From: Polytrichum commune | Taxonomy: Eukaryota > Streptophyta > Polytrichopsida > Polytrichales > Polytrichaceae | Direction of reading: 5' to 3' | Assembly (NCBI GenBank): GCA_950295325.1 | Contig: OX485804.1 | Location: forward strand, 5,892,001-5,952,000 | DNA length: 60,000 nt | Notes under the pieces: generated by a model | The model's input: only the letters and a program-made list of their open reading frames with translations | What the model was told of the DNA's origin: nothing | Databases searched by the model: none | Shown here: one piece after another, positions 22,008 through 34,795 of the stretch | Layout of the letters: every line of letters starts with the position of its first letter | Position numbering within the stretch: the first letter of the stretch is position 1 | Program-made: the position numbers and the translations under genes

Positions 22008-23204
22008 GAGCCAATGGGAGGCTTTGTTTGTTGTTCTTATTATTTTAATTCAGAGAGAGAGAATTATATCATATACAAGCGTCCTTCTCATTCATCCAAC
22101 ATAAAACCCTAAAGTGGTACACCCTAACCTCCGTAATGTCGCTCCTTCCAATGATCATGAAGGTTTTTGGGCATAATTGTTTGAGATCCTAGTGTTTGCA
22201 AGTCCAACCAGTTACAGGTTGACATCCTTCAGTTTTCCTTTATTAAATTGGGGTATATTCTATAAATCCCTCTAAAATGATCGGTAAGTTTCCTACAGTC
22301 TTGAACTTCAACCGGTTATTTCTCAAACTCAACCAGTTCATTTGTAACTAACTACCAGTTCTCCCCGATCATAGGCTCCTTCTCTTATATCTTGATACCC
22401 TAGGGAACGGATGTGCTCGCTTTCAATCTCCCTCCTTGTTGTCACATTTCCCTCCCACATATCACATGTTTTGACATTAAAATAATCCACCAAAGAACTC
22501 AAACCATGTGCTCGCGTGCATCACATTGCCATCATTGTTATTATTGCAATGTCGACTTTGTGCTATTCCGTCATGTCACATGCACTGTTAATTCTCTATT
22601 ATCACACATCCATGTTATCACTACAAACCTCTTTGACATCATGTACACTTTGATTGTCACGGCATGTGATACTAGGGAGGGTAGAGTGTATGCAGCCCGG
22701 AGGTTACATTTCTAACTTGATTTGACACCGGAATTTGAGCCAATGGGAGGTTTTTTGTTTATTGTTTTAATTCGGAGAGAGAGAATTATATCATATACAA
22801 GCATACTTCTCACTTATCCAACATAAAACCCATAATTAGTTTACCCTAACCTTCACAATGTCAAACCTTCTCTTATATTCCAAAACCCTAGGGAATGGAT
22901 GTGCCCGCTTTCAATCTCCCCCTTGTTGTCACATTTACCTCCCAAATATCACATGTATTGATATTAAAATAATCCATCAAAGAACTCAAACTACACGCTT
23001 GCATGCATCACATTGTCATTATTGCAATGTTGACTTTGTGCTATTCCATGATGTCACATGCTACACTAATATTCTATTATCATGCGTCCATGTTAACACT
23101 ACAACCCTCTTTATTAACATGTGCACTTTGATTGCCACAACGCGTGATACTAGGGAGGGTAGAGTGTATGCAGCCCGGAGGTTACATCTTTAAGTTGACT
23201 TGAC
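22008..23204. repeat. Tandem duplication (22008-22716 / 22736-23204)
   Basis: Both halves open with GAGCCAATGGGAGG and share GAGAATTATATCATATACAAG, and both end GTATGCAGCCCGGAGGTTACAT. The left half is longer because it holds the insertion at 22149-22374. The open frames in both halves (22413-22715 and 22858-23193) are similar only because the DNA is duplicated. Two shorter related units follow (23190-23300 and 23330-23440). Confidence 0.88.
22149..22374. mobile_element. hAT-like MITE (226 bp) with 8-bp target duplication
   Basis: GCTCCTTC occurs directly on both sides (22141-22148 and 22375-22382). The ends are short imperfect inverted repeats, CAATGATC at the left and GATCATAG at the right. 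The paralogous segment at 22855-22875 lacks the insert and has a single (diverged) target copy. A related sequence lies at 50805-51020. Confidence 0.8.
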
Positions 23205-26160
23205 ACTAAAATAAGTTTTCAAAACCCCGAATTAGTCTACTTGGGGTCATTTGAGATGAATTGGCAACAAACCTATAGAGGGTTATATCATTCATCCAGC
23301 ATAAAAGCCTTGAAGTAGTATGCAACCCGCAGGTTACTTTTTCTATTTGATTTGATACCGAAATTAGTTCTTGAAACCCCAAATTAGTATACTTGAGGTC
23401 AATTGAAATGAATCAGCACCAAGCCTATAGGGGGTTCAAGTTTTTATGTTGGATGGATGAAAGGTATGCTTGTGTATAATAATCCCCTCTCTCCTCATAA
23501 TTGGAGACACTTCCACCCTCCATGGCATGCAATTTGGATCAAATTAAGAAAATGTCTCATCCGCTTAGCAATTGCCTTGCTTGCAAATAAGTTATCATTT
23601 CAAGTTTTAGAATTGGATTTGGAGATGCAAAACTTTTGCTAACATTCTACAACTCCAAGTTTTATTCACTAGACCTAATCATGGACAATAGCTTACCAAC
23701 CTCGGTGTTAGTTGAATTTGGTTCACTAATTATCCCAATTAGCGTGTGTTAATATTAAGAGTTGTGCAGTGCAATAATAGCTTACTCAAGAGTTCATTTT
23801 TACCAAAAAAAAGTTCAATAAGTTGTTTGGACATTCTAAAACATAAATGACGTTGCTTGGTTAAATACTACATTCTTATTAAATAGTTATAGCGCTACAA
23901 AACTTCGAATACCTAGTAACATGCACCAATTGGGATAAACAATGTAGTGCACCCAACATTGAGCCCAACATCAAGTGAAGCTAAGCACCGACCCTCTATG
24001 ATATTTAATAGCATGCTAAGCATATTATTGACCTATATCTAAATGTTAACTATTTTGATAGAAAAATAGTCCATGCATCATGGTTGGAATTTTTGACCTA
24101 TATAGCTTGCAAATGCATGAATATATTTCAAGTTTTGGAGTTGTTTGTATTTGCAAAATATAATAGAAAGTGGACTTCAAGATGTTTATACACAATATAA
24201 ATCATGTTCAAGGTGGAATTCAAGTTTGACCAACTAAAAAGAGTGAAGGGGGGAGGGGGGGGGGGCTCCTCATGCAAGGTAAAGGTTAAGGTCCATGTCC
24301 ATAATACATGGGGTCTAAAACATTCCTTAAATAGATCATATTTTTGGATTGGAGGTTGGATCGAAGTTTGAAGATTGGTTTCTCAAACCAACCAAGGGAA
24401 TTGTTTTCTTACGTTGGAACCAACATTATTTTATAAGAAGTTGATGTCATATCAACGCCACTTCATTCCCCCATACTTCAAACTTGAATCATGCTAGTTC
24501 AAGCTCCTTGGGTCCAAAATTATGCTCAAGAGTGAGAGCAAGAGCTGCCAACCCTACGTTGGCGTGAATGAAGGTCGATTCACCCTTGATCATAGTTGCA
24601 ACCTCATCACCTTAAGCCAATGAGATTGCTTAGTTTTCAATGTTTATTTAACCACGAACCCTTATGTTTAACTCTTCCCTAAAGGAAGTTGTTAGAGCAA
24701 CTTCATACAGTCAATCAATGTGTCCTTCAATATCAAACCTATTTGAAGGATGGTCCCAATCCAAATGACCCATTCTTAAACTACTAAGATAGAAAGCACC
24801 TTAAAGTAAAAAAGTTAAGGTATTTGGCATACATGGGACAACCATATGAACTAAAAAAGAAAAAAAGAAAGAAAAAAGTGTATTGCAGTATTTACCCCCC
24901 CCCCCCCCCCAACACACAATTGAAATAATTATAAATTGTAGAAGTGAAAAATGTGTTGGCACCCAATACTGGTAGCAGGCCTTGACGTTCACACGGGTGA
25001 ACATTCTCAAATGAACGTTACTCATAACGCAAGATTTCGATGGTGCTAGTTTTGGGTTTTGTTTTGGTTTAACCCTTAAAGGACAATGCTGCCCCACGGG
25101 CTTGGTATTATTTTGGGAGAATCTTGTTCAAAACTTCTACTCCATTGCACCAAATGGGGTTTTTAGAATGCCAAATCGAGCACCTTAGCAAGATCTATAC
25201 TTCTTTAGAATAGAGCCTATGTAAATTAATTGGTTAATCATGCTTTAAATGAATTTTAAAAGATATTTTGGGTGTGATATCGGGAAAGCATATGTCCTTT
25301 AGGGGTTAAGGTGCTCTTACCGACAAAACCGTTGGTGAATTACGTTTGGAAATTTAGTGCATTACGTGTTTCTTCCCGCTACCATAAAGGACACGTAGTA
25401 CTAGATTGGGCCATATTTTGAGGTACTTTATGGGACGGACTTTGGCAACGATGGAGTAGGGCCCATTCCGCATGCAAAATCAACCTCGTTGACAAGTACA
25501 CTTGGCAAAATGACGTACCAAGTTTGCCACGGTAATGCCACATGTCACACATGTATTGGGCGGACCACCCGGATCATAAATTGATAACCATCAAACCATG
25601 TTGACAGCAAACGATTGCCCGAACCAATGAAAGAACTCCAACGCACGTAACTTAAGTTACGGAAGTGAGTTTTTTGGATGAGAACCTTGCCTCAAAATAT
25701 TGGCAAGAGGAAATTGTTGTATATGAGCATACCTCTCACCCGTCCATGTTAAACAAACCCCAAAAAATAATAAAAACTACACTAGATAAGGTATTAGTGT
25801 TGTATGGTATTTTTAGTCGCTTTTAGTAACCTATCTAATGACACTTCTTATGAACAACTTTAGAGTAAATATATGGATGAATGAAAATCGGATTGAAAAT
25901 CACTTAGTAAGTGTCAAATTTGACAACATCATAAATCTATAATGCCCAACTTATTTTACAAGGCATGACAAATAATTTTAGGTTTACATTTAGTGTTGGT
26001 GACACTACACAGGGTGGTTTACAACGTATACAGAGAAAGACACATAGAATTAGTGATGCTATATTTAGTATACATCCTCTAAGGTTGTGGTCGATCTATT
26101 GCATTTGCATTGCCCTAAAACTAGCTAGAGTCTTTGAAGGTAATTTTGGTGTCAGATAAC
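23205..26160. other. Gene-free, repeat-poor to repeat-bearing stretch
   Basis: No supported gene. Features are long G or C runs (about 24252-24267 and 24895-24911) and one copy of a repeat (25925-26075) that recurs at 52378-52520 and includes TTTACATTTAGTGTTGGTGACACTACACAG split over two windows of shared sequence. Confidence 0.5.
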
Positions 26161-26168
26161 TTAGCTTA

Positions 26169-26363
26169 GGGTCACTTCACACACAAGCTAGGGGTTTCGA
26201 TCATGTAATTGTGAGAGCCCTTGATTCTCATCCAAAGGTTGTATCACAAAAATCATATGTCGGAATTTGTGTTAGGTGTAGCATGGTCTTGGCCTTTTCC
26301 AACCAATGACAAACCCTAGAATGCAATGGTCATGGGCCTTCAATCTCGTGTGTGAAGTGGCCC
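26169..26363. mobile_element. PIF/Harbinger-like MITE, family A, copy 2 (internally deleted, 195 bp)
   Basis: Left end GGGTCACTTCACACACAAG and right end GTGTGTGAAGTGGCCC match family A, but most of the interior is missing. TTA precedes the left end; the right flank has decayed, so the target duplication is not visible. Confidence 0.8.
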
Positions 26364-28214
26364 CCGATCACTAACAGACCTTATGAGTACATGGTTAAGC
26401 TAGGGTGAGTTTATGTAGGATGCTTGCTCACCATATTCTAGTGGGAATATGGAGTTCTACGAACAAACACTTTATTCACTCCGGCCCCCTAAAGGGGATT
26501 GGAGTTCTTCTTCTCTTTTGGGAATACGGACAAATGTAGACGGAATTTGGTGGGATAGTGTATGTATGTGCCAACCAACTATTGCTATATCAAGTGTTCG
26601 ATGTTCATATGTGTCAACCAAATATTGCTATTCAATTGTTTATTATTTAGTGAAACTCTAGCGGACCATGGCCACAACCATCCACATTGTAGTAGGCCAC
26701 CATAATGTGGTTGGTTGATTTCTTTTGTTCGTCTACATGAAAACGAACACCTTCAACCCACTATTATCTAGTGGACGAGCGGCCTACATAAAAATACACC
26801 CTTAGTGACACAACATTTGAAGCAAACACTTCCCCCCTTCGGCTTTAATCTCGAGTCAACCAACACGATTTGCGGGAAAAAACAAAACCGGTTATTTTCA
26901 AAGCTTGAGGTTCTCGATTCCTCAATGGTTACCTCAAATTCATTCACACGTTGTAGTTTTTGTTGTGCACTTGCATGAACTCTACATTGAAATGGATGGG
27001 AGTGTAAGCCTCCAAAAAAGATAGTGTAAAAGTTGATGCATCTTTTAATCTTTTTTAAATGTGGGGACTAAACAACGGTATATCACCACTTTTAACCTAG
27101 GTGTTTAATGGTTTTTAACCGCATGGTACCCACACTTTACCACTTTCGTATGTTGTAAAACCATCTCGTGGAATATAGCCACTTTGATGAGTGTAAATAG
27201 TGTGGGTTACCATGTGGACTTCTAGGGTGTTGCGACTTTTTATTCACAATACTCTCTTTTTATGTGATAAGTTATCATTTGCCTATTGATACAAAGTTAG
27301 AGCATTGGGTAACTTTCGAACTATCCACACTATATACAATAGTTGGGGTAATAGTACACCTTTCACACTAGATTGTGTGTTGAGTTAGCATGGGTAAGAA
27401 AAGCTTATAGATGAGTAAGCTACTATAATTCAACTATATGATGAGAAGATGTTGAAAAACATTGACTCTTTTTGGTGTTCTCTTGGTATTTGTTTAAAAC
27501 CCACATGAGTTTATATAATGTGAAAAAACATTGACCAAAATCATATTGTGGTGTATGTCAAAATTATAGTGGGGCACATTCATAGGTGTACTTTGTAAGA
27601 GAATGGATGGGTGTGTACGTTCATAACATGAGCCTCAAGGTATAGAGGTACACTTTGAAATCTGCAACTGGGGGTAGGGAGAGGCCCACCACCACGGGGG
27701 GGGGGGGTGGCATTTTCTAGATTACAGAGAGAAGAGAGAAGAAACGCTGACCATAGGTCAACGTGATTGAAATGCCTGTTCGACCCACCCTTGGTATTAT
27801 ACCCTCATGGCATAATAACTTTCTAGATTACATAACCAACACTCTCAACCATTAGTTTTTTCACTTGATGGGTTAACAATCTACAAATATGGATTTAGAA
27901 TCTACCCAATTTGTATATTGTAAAAATCATCTCGAGGAAGACACTTACATTTTTTTACACCTATTGTTATCATTGGTTTATCATTTGGAGGTATGCATTG
28001 ATGTATTGTTTTATTGACAATATTGCCATTTCTATCCAAATAAGATAAATAAATAGTATGCACATCAGGGTACATAATATAATTTATTATTAAAAAAATA
28101 CTATTGGTGATATGTTACAACAACATGTAACTCCAAATGATACACCAACTTGAGGTTACCACACACTTTGTTAGTATGTGGAATTAGCCGGTTTGACACC
28201 ATTTTCATGCACTT
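26364..28214. other. Gene-free stretch between two family A MITEs
   Basis: No supported gene. It holds one copy (26463-26525) of a short repeat built on TTTATTCACTCCGGCC...GGAGTTCTTCT. Other copies are at 9507-9560 and, inverted, at 52636-52705. A G run lies at about 27698-27708. Confidence 0.45.
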
Positions 28215-28217
28215 TTA

Positions 28218-28550
28218 GGGCCACTTCACACATGAGACTGACTGAGAGCCTATGTTCAAAAACAACCTCTTAAAGGTAGGCCTAACACAAAACCAAGAGA
28301 CCATGGCACTCCGAATGCTCACAACCGTTGATTTGTTCTATTTTATCATGCATGATGCCCTGCATGAATAGGAAATCATTGAAATAGCATTTGGTTGAGG
28401 GCCCGGTTACATATGACTTCACATTACACTTGAGGATCCGTGACCACACTACATGATTTTGGAGGTGTCTTGGGACGGCCTTTGGACACTTTCTTTTGGG
28501 CTCTCACAATGTCATGGTCACGGCTCTTGGCTTGTGTGTGGAAGTGGCCC
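28218..28550. mobile_element. PIF/Harbinger-like MITE, family A, copy 3 (333 bp)
   Basis: Starts GGGCCACTTCACACATGAG and ends GAAGTGGCCC, with TTA on both sides (28215-28217 and 28551-28553). The interior is in the opposite orientation to copy 1 and about 170 bp shorter. Confidence 0.85.
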
Positions 28551-28771
28551 TTAGTTCCATAAACCTTTTGACTTCCTGGACTTTAAAATCATTTTCATTT
28601 CTTTTCTTTTGAACCCCAGCTCGGCTAATGATGATTTAATGAAAACCCACGAACATTGGGATTTATTTTTATTTTTATTTTTAAAAATAAATTTTGTATT
28701 GTTTCTCATTTAGAGAATCCCCATCTCACATTGGGACCACCTAAGTTCCTATGGTGACTCACACAAAGCAT

Positions 28772-28780
28772 AAACCCTAA
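28772..28780 (+). promoter_or_regulatory. Telo-box at the SR gene promoter
   Basis: AAACCCTAA is followed within 10-30 bp by a pyrimidine-rich stretch (28789-28811) likely to contain the start of transcription. This pairing is typical of plant translation and RNA-processing genes. It is a motif-based inference. Confidence 0.5.
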
Positions 28781-28971
28781 TTGGCCGCTCGTCCTCTTCT
28801 TCATCTTTCTTCAGAGTTGGCTGGCTAAGTTGCGCGCCGTTGCAGGGTTTCGCACAGCCGGCGAGTACTACGGGAGTCGACAGAGAGAGACATCATCATC
28901 TCCTCTCACCCCTCGCAACACCTTCGCATTTTTCACACTAACGGCAACACACTTCGGTATGTCAATCAAAA

Positions 28972-29560
28972 CCATCTGTAGGCACAGTAGTTCAGTCGTT
29001 TGGGACGACTCTTTGCCAATACGTACCCGGGACAAGGGACTGAAGTTGCAGTGTATTGTTTTTCGTCTTTTGGGGTTGATTTTGCTTATTGGTCACGGCC
29101 AGATGTGGTATTATCTCCGGCCTGAGCTGAGAGATTTGCCAGAAGTTCTGGTGAAACATCTTTTGGATGGCGCGACATGGATGCGGGGTTGTGGTTAGGG
29201 TTTTAGCTTTTTGCATGTTGTGAATGCGGGAAGGCTGGCATATGGTTTTTTTGTAAATTGATAATCAGCCACATCTCAGAATCGTGGCAAATACTTTGGT
29301 ATTTCAAAGTAAACCATCGGCAGTAAAAGTGGGTCAATCGTTTGGGACTGAGTCTTACCAGTGCTTACACGGGATGCGAGCCTGAAGTTGCAGTGTAATT
29401 ATTGTCCTCTCGTTATGGATTGTTGTTGCTTAGTGATCACGGCCGGATGTGTGTTGGCTCCGGCCTTAGTTGCCATATTTGCCAGAGGTTATGTGGTGGA
29501 ACAGGTTTTGGATAGCGTGACATGGATACGTGGTTGTGGTTAGGGTTTTGGCATTTTGTT
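28972..29560. repeat. Duplicated ~240-bp segment in the SR gene leader
   Basis: 28972-29216 and 29320-29560 share CGTTTGGGAC, CTGAAGTTGCAGTGTA, CACGGCC, TTGCCAGA and GTGGTTAGGGTTTT in the same order. Both lie between the promoter and the start codon, so in the 5' UTR or a 5' UTR intron. Confidence 0.8.
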
Positions 29561-29936
29561 GTCAAAGGGTGAGGGGAAGAGTGTGTCTGCATGTTGTATA
29601 TCCGGAGGCTGGTATATTTATGTTTCTTAAATCGATAACCGGTCAGTCACACACAATTTAAGATGGATGTAGAAGAAGGTTGGGTAATTGGACCTAGGCT
29701 CTGGATTTCTAACTCTCTATCTCGTAGCTGCCACGTGTGCAATTTCGTAAATATTTCTTAAGTTCCCTTTCACGTCGTTCCTTTCCTAGTTGGTGTGGTG
29801 GTTATTTGCCGCTTTCATTGTTTGATGATGGGACTCGTTATCCTATGCCACATGGCCTGGGTGTACATGTAATGCTTGGCTGTCACGGTACTGATATTGG
29901 TCTTGGTCTTGGATGGGTGGTCGATCCGCAGCAACA

Positions 29937-32900
29937 ATGAGAGGTCGGAGCCCTGATCATAGTCCTCCACGTAGGGGCTATGGAGGAGGAGGAGGAGGAG
30001 GAGGAGGAGGTAGGAGACGTAGCCCAAGTCCTCGTGGTGGTGGACGTGGAGGTTACAGCAGCCGGGAGCCAGAGCCTTCTAGTCTTTTGGTTCGGAATAT
30101 ACCGCGCGACTGCAGGTAGTGGCAGAACCCTCCTAGGCTAGTGAAGGGGTTCTGGGTTTATGGATGTGATTCAGGTCAGTTGCATGCTGGAGTTTGTGCG
30201 ATCTGGCTGCAATTATACAGTTATCCTTCGCTCTTAGTTTCTGGATACCTTCAATCACTGCAGTCGTTTTCCTTGGTGTATTGTAGATATTTCAGGAATC
30301 CAGCAGTTCAGTTATTTCAGTAATTAGTGCTTCTTGGTGAGGAGAATAATTAGTGATGGTGATTCTGCAGTGCGGAGGATCTCCGCATCCCATTTGAGCG
30401 GTATGGAATTGTGAAGGATGTGTACCTGCCCAGAGACTACTACACAGGGTGAGCTTTAGGGTTAGAACATTGAACAAAATATCTCCAACATTAGTTTAGC
30501 TATTTGTAAGGTTTCATGCTGTGTTTTTCTCAGTTTCAGCTGCCTCCAGTTTGATATCTATGAAATCCCTCTTCTTTGATAATCTTGTTTTTTGGAGTTT
30601 TGAGAAGCTCAGTGTTGGGTACTATTCCCAAAATGGCTCAATGCATCTGAATTTGTATGACTGGTCAGTCTACATCCATGCAGATGGTGTGCTTGAGTTT
30701 ATTTATCTATATACTGGTACTCGTTTGTGCATGATCTCGTCAAAGTATGCAGAATAGTTAGTGGCTCAACTAAAAGGTCAGGTGGTTCTTGCCAGACACA
30801 TTTGAGACATGAATGGTTTAAGCAACAGCAGATGCCAGTGTCGTGTTACTAACATAAGGCCTTTCCTGTCTGGGTAGAGTTAGTTCTACTTTATTTTTTT
30901 GGGTCTTGGGCGAAGAGAATTTGAGGTACATGAAGAAGTCCCGTAAGTCTGATTTTGTTAACATGCAGCATAGTGGTTGCATGTTTGGGGGAACAGTCTT
31001 GGAGATGATTAAGCTCGGGTTTTATGTGGAGAGAAGAAGCTTGGGATTGGAGAAGATCTTCAGTGTAGGGGTTTAGCTGGAGACACACCACCTCTGGGTG
31101 TGGCAGTGGCTGAAAGAGATCAGTAGCAATAATCCACGAAATTTTCTTGTTGTGTGCTTCCCTAACATATTGGCTTCAAAAAGGCTGTAGAGATGAAGCT
31201 CAAATCAGGGAATCCAGTTCCCAGAAGGTTTCTGAAGTTTCAGGCAAAGACTCAAGATAGTGAAGTTACAAGTTGAAGTGAAGCTAGAGTTGGTCGGTGG
31301 CCCACGTGGTGAAGATGTGAAGAGAGTTAAATGATTTTCTGTGGAGCGCTTTGGAAGTTGGAACCAAGTCCAAATCAGTGCCATGCTTTTGCACAAAATT
31401 ATTGGAAGAATTCTTGAAGAAACTGAAGGAAGTGTGGTCCGTGTATTTCACATATAAGGCGGTTGATAGTGACCTGTTTTGCCAAAGGTCAGCAGCTAAT
31501 ACACTGGTGGTTATATGTGGATCATGATCATTTGAACACCCACATCAGGAGAGCCCCAAAAGCTCCTGAGACCATGTCAGTATTAAATAAATGTCAACCA
31601 TGATAAGGCTGTTTCATTCACAGAAGCATTCTATAAAAATATACTGGAACGTCCTAGGCAATTAATCATAGATCTACATCTTGTCTTAACAGCCATGTAA
31701 TATCATGTCTTAATGATTCTTTTGAATATTGGAGAAGGGTTTCTTACAACTAGCTAATTGTGGTCGATTGAGTTGGGTGTATACCTTGTGAGTGATTTTG
31801 CAGATGCAATGGTGAGGTGTGGATCATATTTCATGAATGCTAGGGATTTCTCTTAAGCCATGGATGACATGGTCTACATCCATGATAGGATTTCTGTGTG
31901 GTGTATGGGCGTCCATAGAGTTTGTCAGTCTCTAGTACGTGGTAGCCTTAAAGGAAGGAGATGGGAAAGAGTGCTTGATGGTTGTAGGGCTTTAAATCCA
32001 TGACAATGCAGTCCCTGGCACCTTGCAAGGTGTAAGGTGTCATCTCACAGATTCAGTGTTAACATAAATGCTGTATGTTCATGAGTGTACAGGCAACCAC
32101 GTGGATTTGGCTTCGTACAGTATCTGGATGCCCGAGATGCAGCAGAAGCGCAATACTATTTGGATCATCAGCTAATATCAGGCCGAGAGATTACGGTGGT
32201 CTTTGCTGAGGAAAATCGCAAGAAGCCCCAAGAAATGCGGACAAAGGAGCGTGTCAGGTAACTTTCCTGCATATCTTGTAGGTCACGCTGCTGCACAAAT
32301 CTGGAATTGCTATTTTAACAACTAATGTCAGTGGGAGGTTGTAGATGTATACTAGAATCAGCTGTCATGAATTAGGTGTGGTGATGTTAATTCTAGAATG
32401 CATGGTTACAAGCAGCAAGTATCATACTGATTTATGGACTCAACATGTTAGGAGCAACTGTAGGGTGAACAATTTTTGACAATGGTTGAGTTTCTCATCG
32501 TAGATTAGTGTCTGTCTGCTGTACAAGTATTGTGTTGTGACTTTGTAATGAACTTCTTTATGCAGAGGGCGTCCTGGATTTGGAGGGCGCAGAGGTAAAA
32601 TCTCCTTATGCATGTGCATTCTTTCAAATTTGAATAATTTGTGTCATCAAGGTGTATAATCATCATGTCTTATGAGCTGTTGTTGATGTGTAGCTTTTAA
32701 CCTTACTGTGCAGGCTCACGTTCACGGTCTCCTAGACGATTCTCCCCTTCCCCACGTGGTGGGCGTAGATCAAGGTAAACCTGTAGGATTGTTGAAGCTT
32801 CTGTCAATGTCCAAGTTCTAATCTGCTGGAAGGGAGAGGCACAAGATGAAATGGTATATATTTCAAAGTAGTCCCAAAAGTTGTTATTAATGTGCCTGAC

Positions 32901-33880
32901 GCAGTGTCTGATTGTTGTTCATTTGCTTGTAAAGTAAGTGAGACTTGATGTGTCAATTTTCTGCAGAATCTGACTACTTTATATCAAATATTCTGCTGAA
33001 TATTGATGAGCAGGGACATTGTGAGTGATAATGAAATTTGATTAGTGTGTTGGTATTCTAGTATGACTGCTGTTGTGTTCTGATAATTTGGAAGGTTGTG
33101 ATATACCGAGGATCTAAAACCTGAGGCCCTTGCCATGGTTCTTATGTGCAGATCCCATTCCCAGCAGGTCAGGGGCCGCACGCCTTCTCCAGGACATCAT
33201 GGAAATGCTCCCTCCCGGTCACCCTCTGCAGGAAGATCTCACAAGAGGAGAACACGAGACCGTTCCCCTGTGCCACCCCGAAGATCTCCATCTCCACCAC
33301 ATCGAGGGGCAAGAGAAGTCCAGCCTCGTGTAAATGGTAGAGACCAGTATGTTTCACGGTGAGTTTGTCAAATTCAACGCCTGGCTTTGCCCATGGCACA
33401 ATTCCTTATTAGGTACTCCAGGTAGACTGTCTTTCTCTTGTCATTAGGGCCAGTTGTAAGTTCATTGCTGTCAACTGTATGTGGTGAGCTCAAGCTGTGC
33501 TGCACTTGTAGATCACGATCAAGGACCCCTGTTGGTGCACAATCAAACCCTCCAAGGAGGCGTCGATCTCCCTCTCCACCAGGACACCGCAGGCACACCC
33601 GAGAACCAGAATACGAAGGCTCTCCTGTAGTAGAGACCAGGTAATTATCTAGATGGATCTTCCTTAGAAACAAACAGCATGTCCTGAAGTCTGGTTAAAG
33701 AATCTAATGATTTTTATAAAAAAATTTAATGTGCTTTCACAATTGCTGAAGTAGTGGTACTTTTCCTTCAAATTGTCGCTTAGAAGGGTTTAGGAGTCCT
33801 GTGCAGATCTAACATTTGGAAATTTTTGCAGGCGGGCTCGACCTTCTGGAGGAGGATTTGACCAAGCTCCTGATCATTGA
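29937..33880 (+). CDS. SCL: SC35-like (SCL30/30A/33-type) SR splicing factor, 8 coding exons
   Basis: Exons: 29937-30115, 30371-30448, 32093-32257, 32566-32594, 32714-32774, 33152-33358, 33512-33640 and 33832-33880. All are GT-AG and phases join, giving 298 residues. I chose the ATG at 29937 because it gives MRGRSPDHSPPRRGYGG, as in Arabidopsis SCL proteins; an ATG 24 bases upstream would add eight residues. A Gly/Arg/Ser-rich N-terminal charged extension (1-48) precedes one RRM (about 49-127) with RNP2 LLVRNI at 50-55 and RNP1 RGFGFVQY at 89-96. A linker with FAEENRKKP follows, then an Arg/Ser/Pro-rich domain (about 141-290) and the end GGGFDQAPDH. Such proteins act in the nucleus in splice-site choice by binding pre-mRNA and spliceosome proteins. 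The 1.6-kb intron 2 splits the RRM, a position where plant SR genes are often alternatively spliced. Exon 4 is only 29 nt. Confidence 0.95.
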
Positions 33881-34790
33881 GAAGGAAATGCAACAGCAAC
33901 TGAGAAACACAGTTGGTAGAGAGGAAGTAGTTCATAGATTTGCCAGTCTGTGTTCTAGGTTGCTTGATGGATGTCTTTGTCGGAAGAATCCAGCTGCTGT
34001 TCAATGTATTTATCTCCTCAGCTTCATATATTGTGATTTTCAATTCACAACTTGCAAGGCGGTAGCCCGTCTCTTACTGATGCTTTGTGAATTATAGTGC
34101 TAAACTCTCTGAACTCAACAAGATATCCTTCCAATTTGGGGCCTGTGAGGACATCACACCTGTTGGGGATTAATGGTGGAATTGTGTCCAGTGTAACAAA
34201 CTATATCTGTTTACAACTTCAGAAATGTAGACACCAATGGTTTATTTATTTGAGACCAATAGCTTTTTCTATTCTGATAAATTGTCAAGAGTGAGAAATG
34301 AGGGATAAGGGTTGACAACTTAAGTTCGTTTAACCCAGTGTTCAAGGTTGAATTCCTAACATGTTTCACCAGTACGGGTGGGGCTAGGTGGTTGGTTGTC
34401 TTAAGGGGGTGTTAACAACTTTTGGTATTCGTAATTTTACCTCCAATTTCTCTAAAGGTAGCATTCAACTCGAATTGGACTACACACCACAGCTTTCAAA
34501 ACACACCGCATGGTGGCCAAGTACAAGAAATGCTCTAAGGTGCGACAGTGCCATCAAGCAGGTCATTGTTTAAAGGGATTTATCATAGGTGGCATTAAGT
34601 ACAAAATAACACCACTTTGGCCATTCATAGTAGCAGTATAAGGCGGATGCAAGAATGCTTTAAAAAGTGCACCAACTTTGGTCAATCACAATTGTTAATC
34701 AAAAACCTATCCACTAAACGTGGCAGTGTAAGTGATCCACAAAAGGGGGCGAACATCTTCATTTAACAATAGACCTTCACCTGCAATGTT
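33881..34790. other. SR gene 3' UTR and following spacer
   Basis: The sequence after the TGA at 33878-33880 is AT-rich and has no supported gene. The open frames at 33816-34097 and beyond are shadows of exon 8 or chance. The poly(A) site was not identified. Confidence 0.45.
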
Positions 34791-34795
34791 TACAT

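Noticed and set aside
22413-23193. Two similar ~100-aa plus-strand frames that look like a small gene family
   Set aside because: The similarity extends over non-coding flanks, so it comes from DNA duplication. There are no domains, and substitutions do not favour silent positions as far as I can see.
28830-29198. 122-aa frame upstream of the SR gene
   Set aside because: It begins at a non-ATG codon, lies in the leader region and shares its sequence with a non-coding duplicate at 29320-29560.
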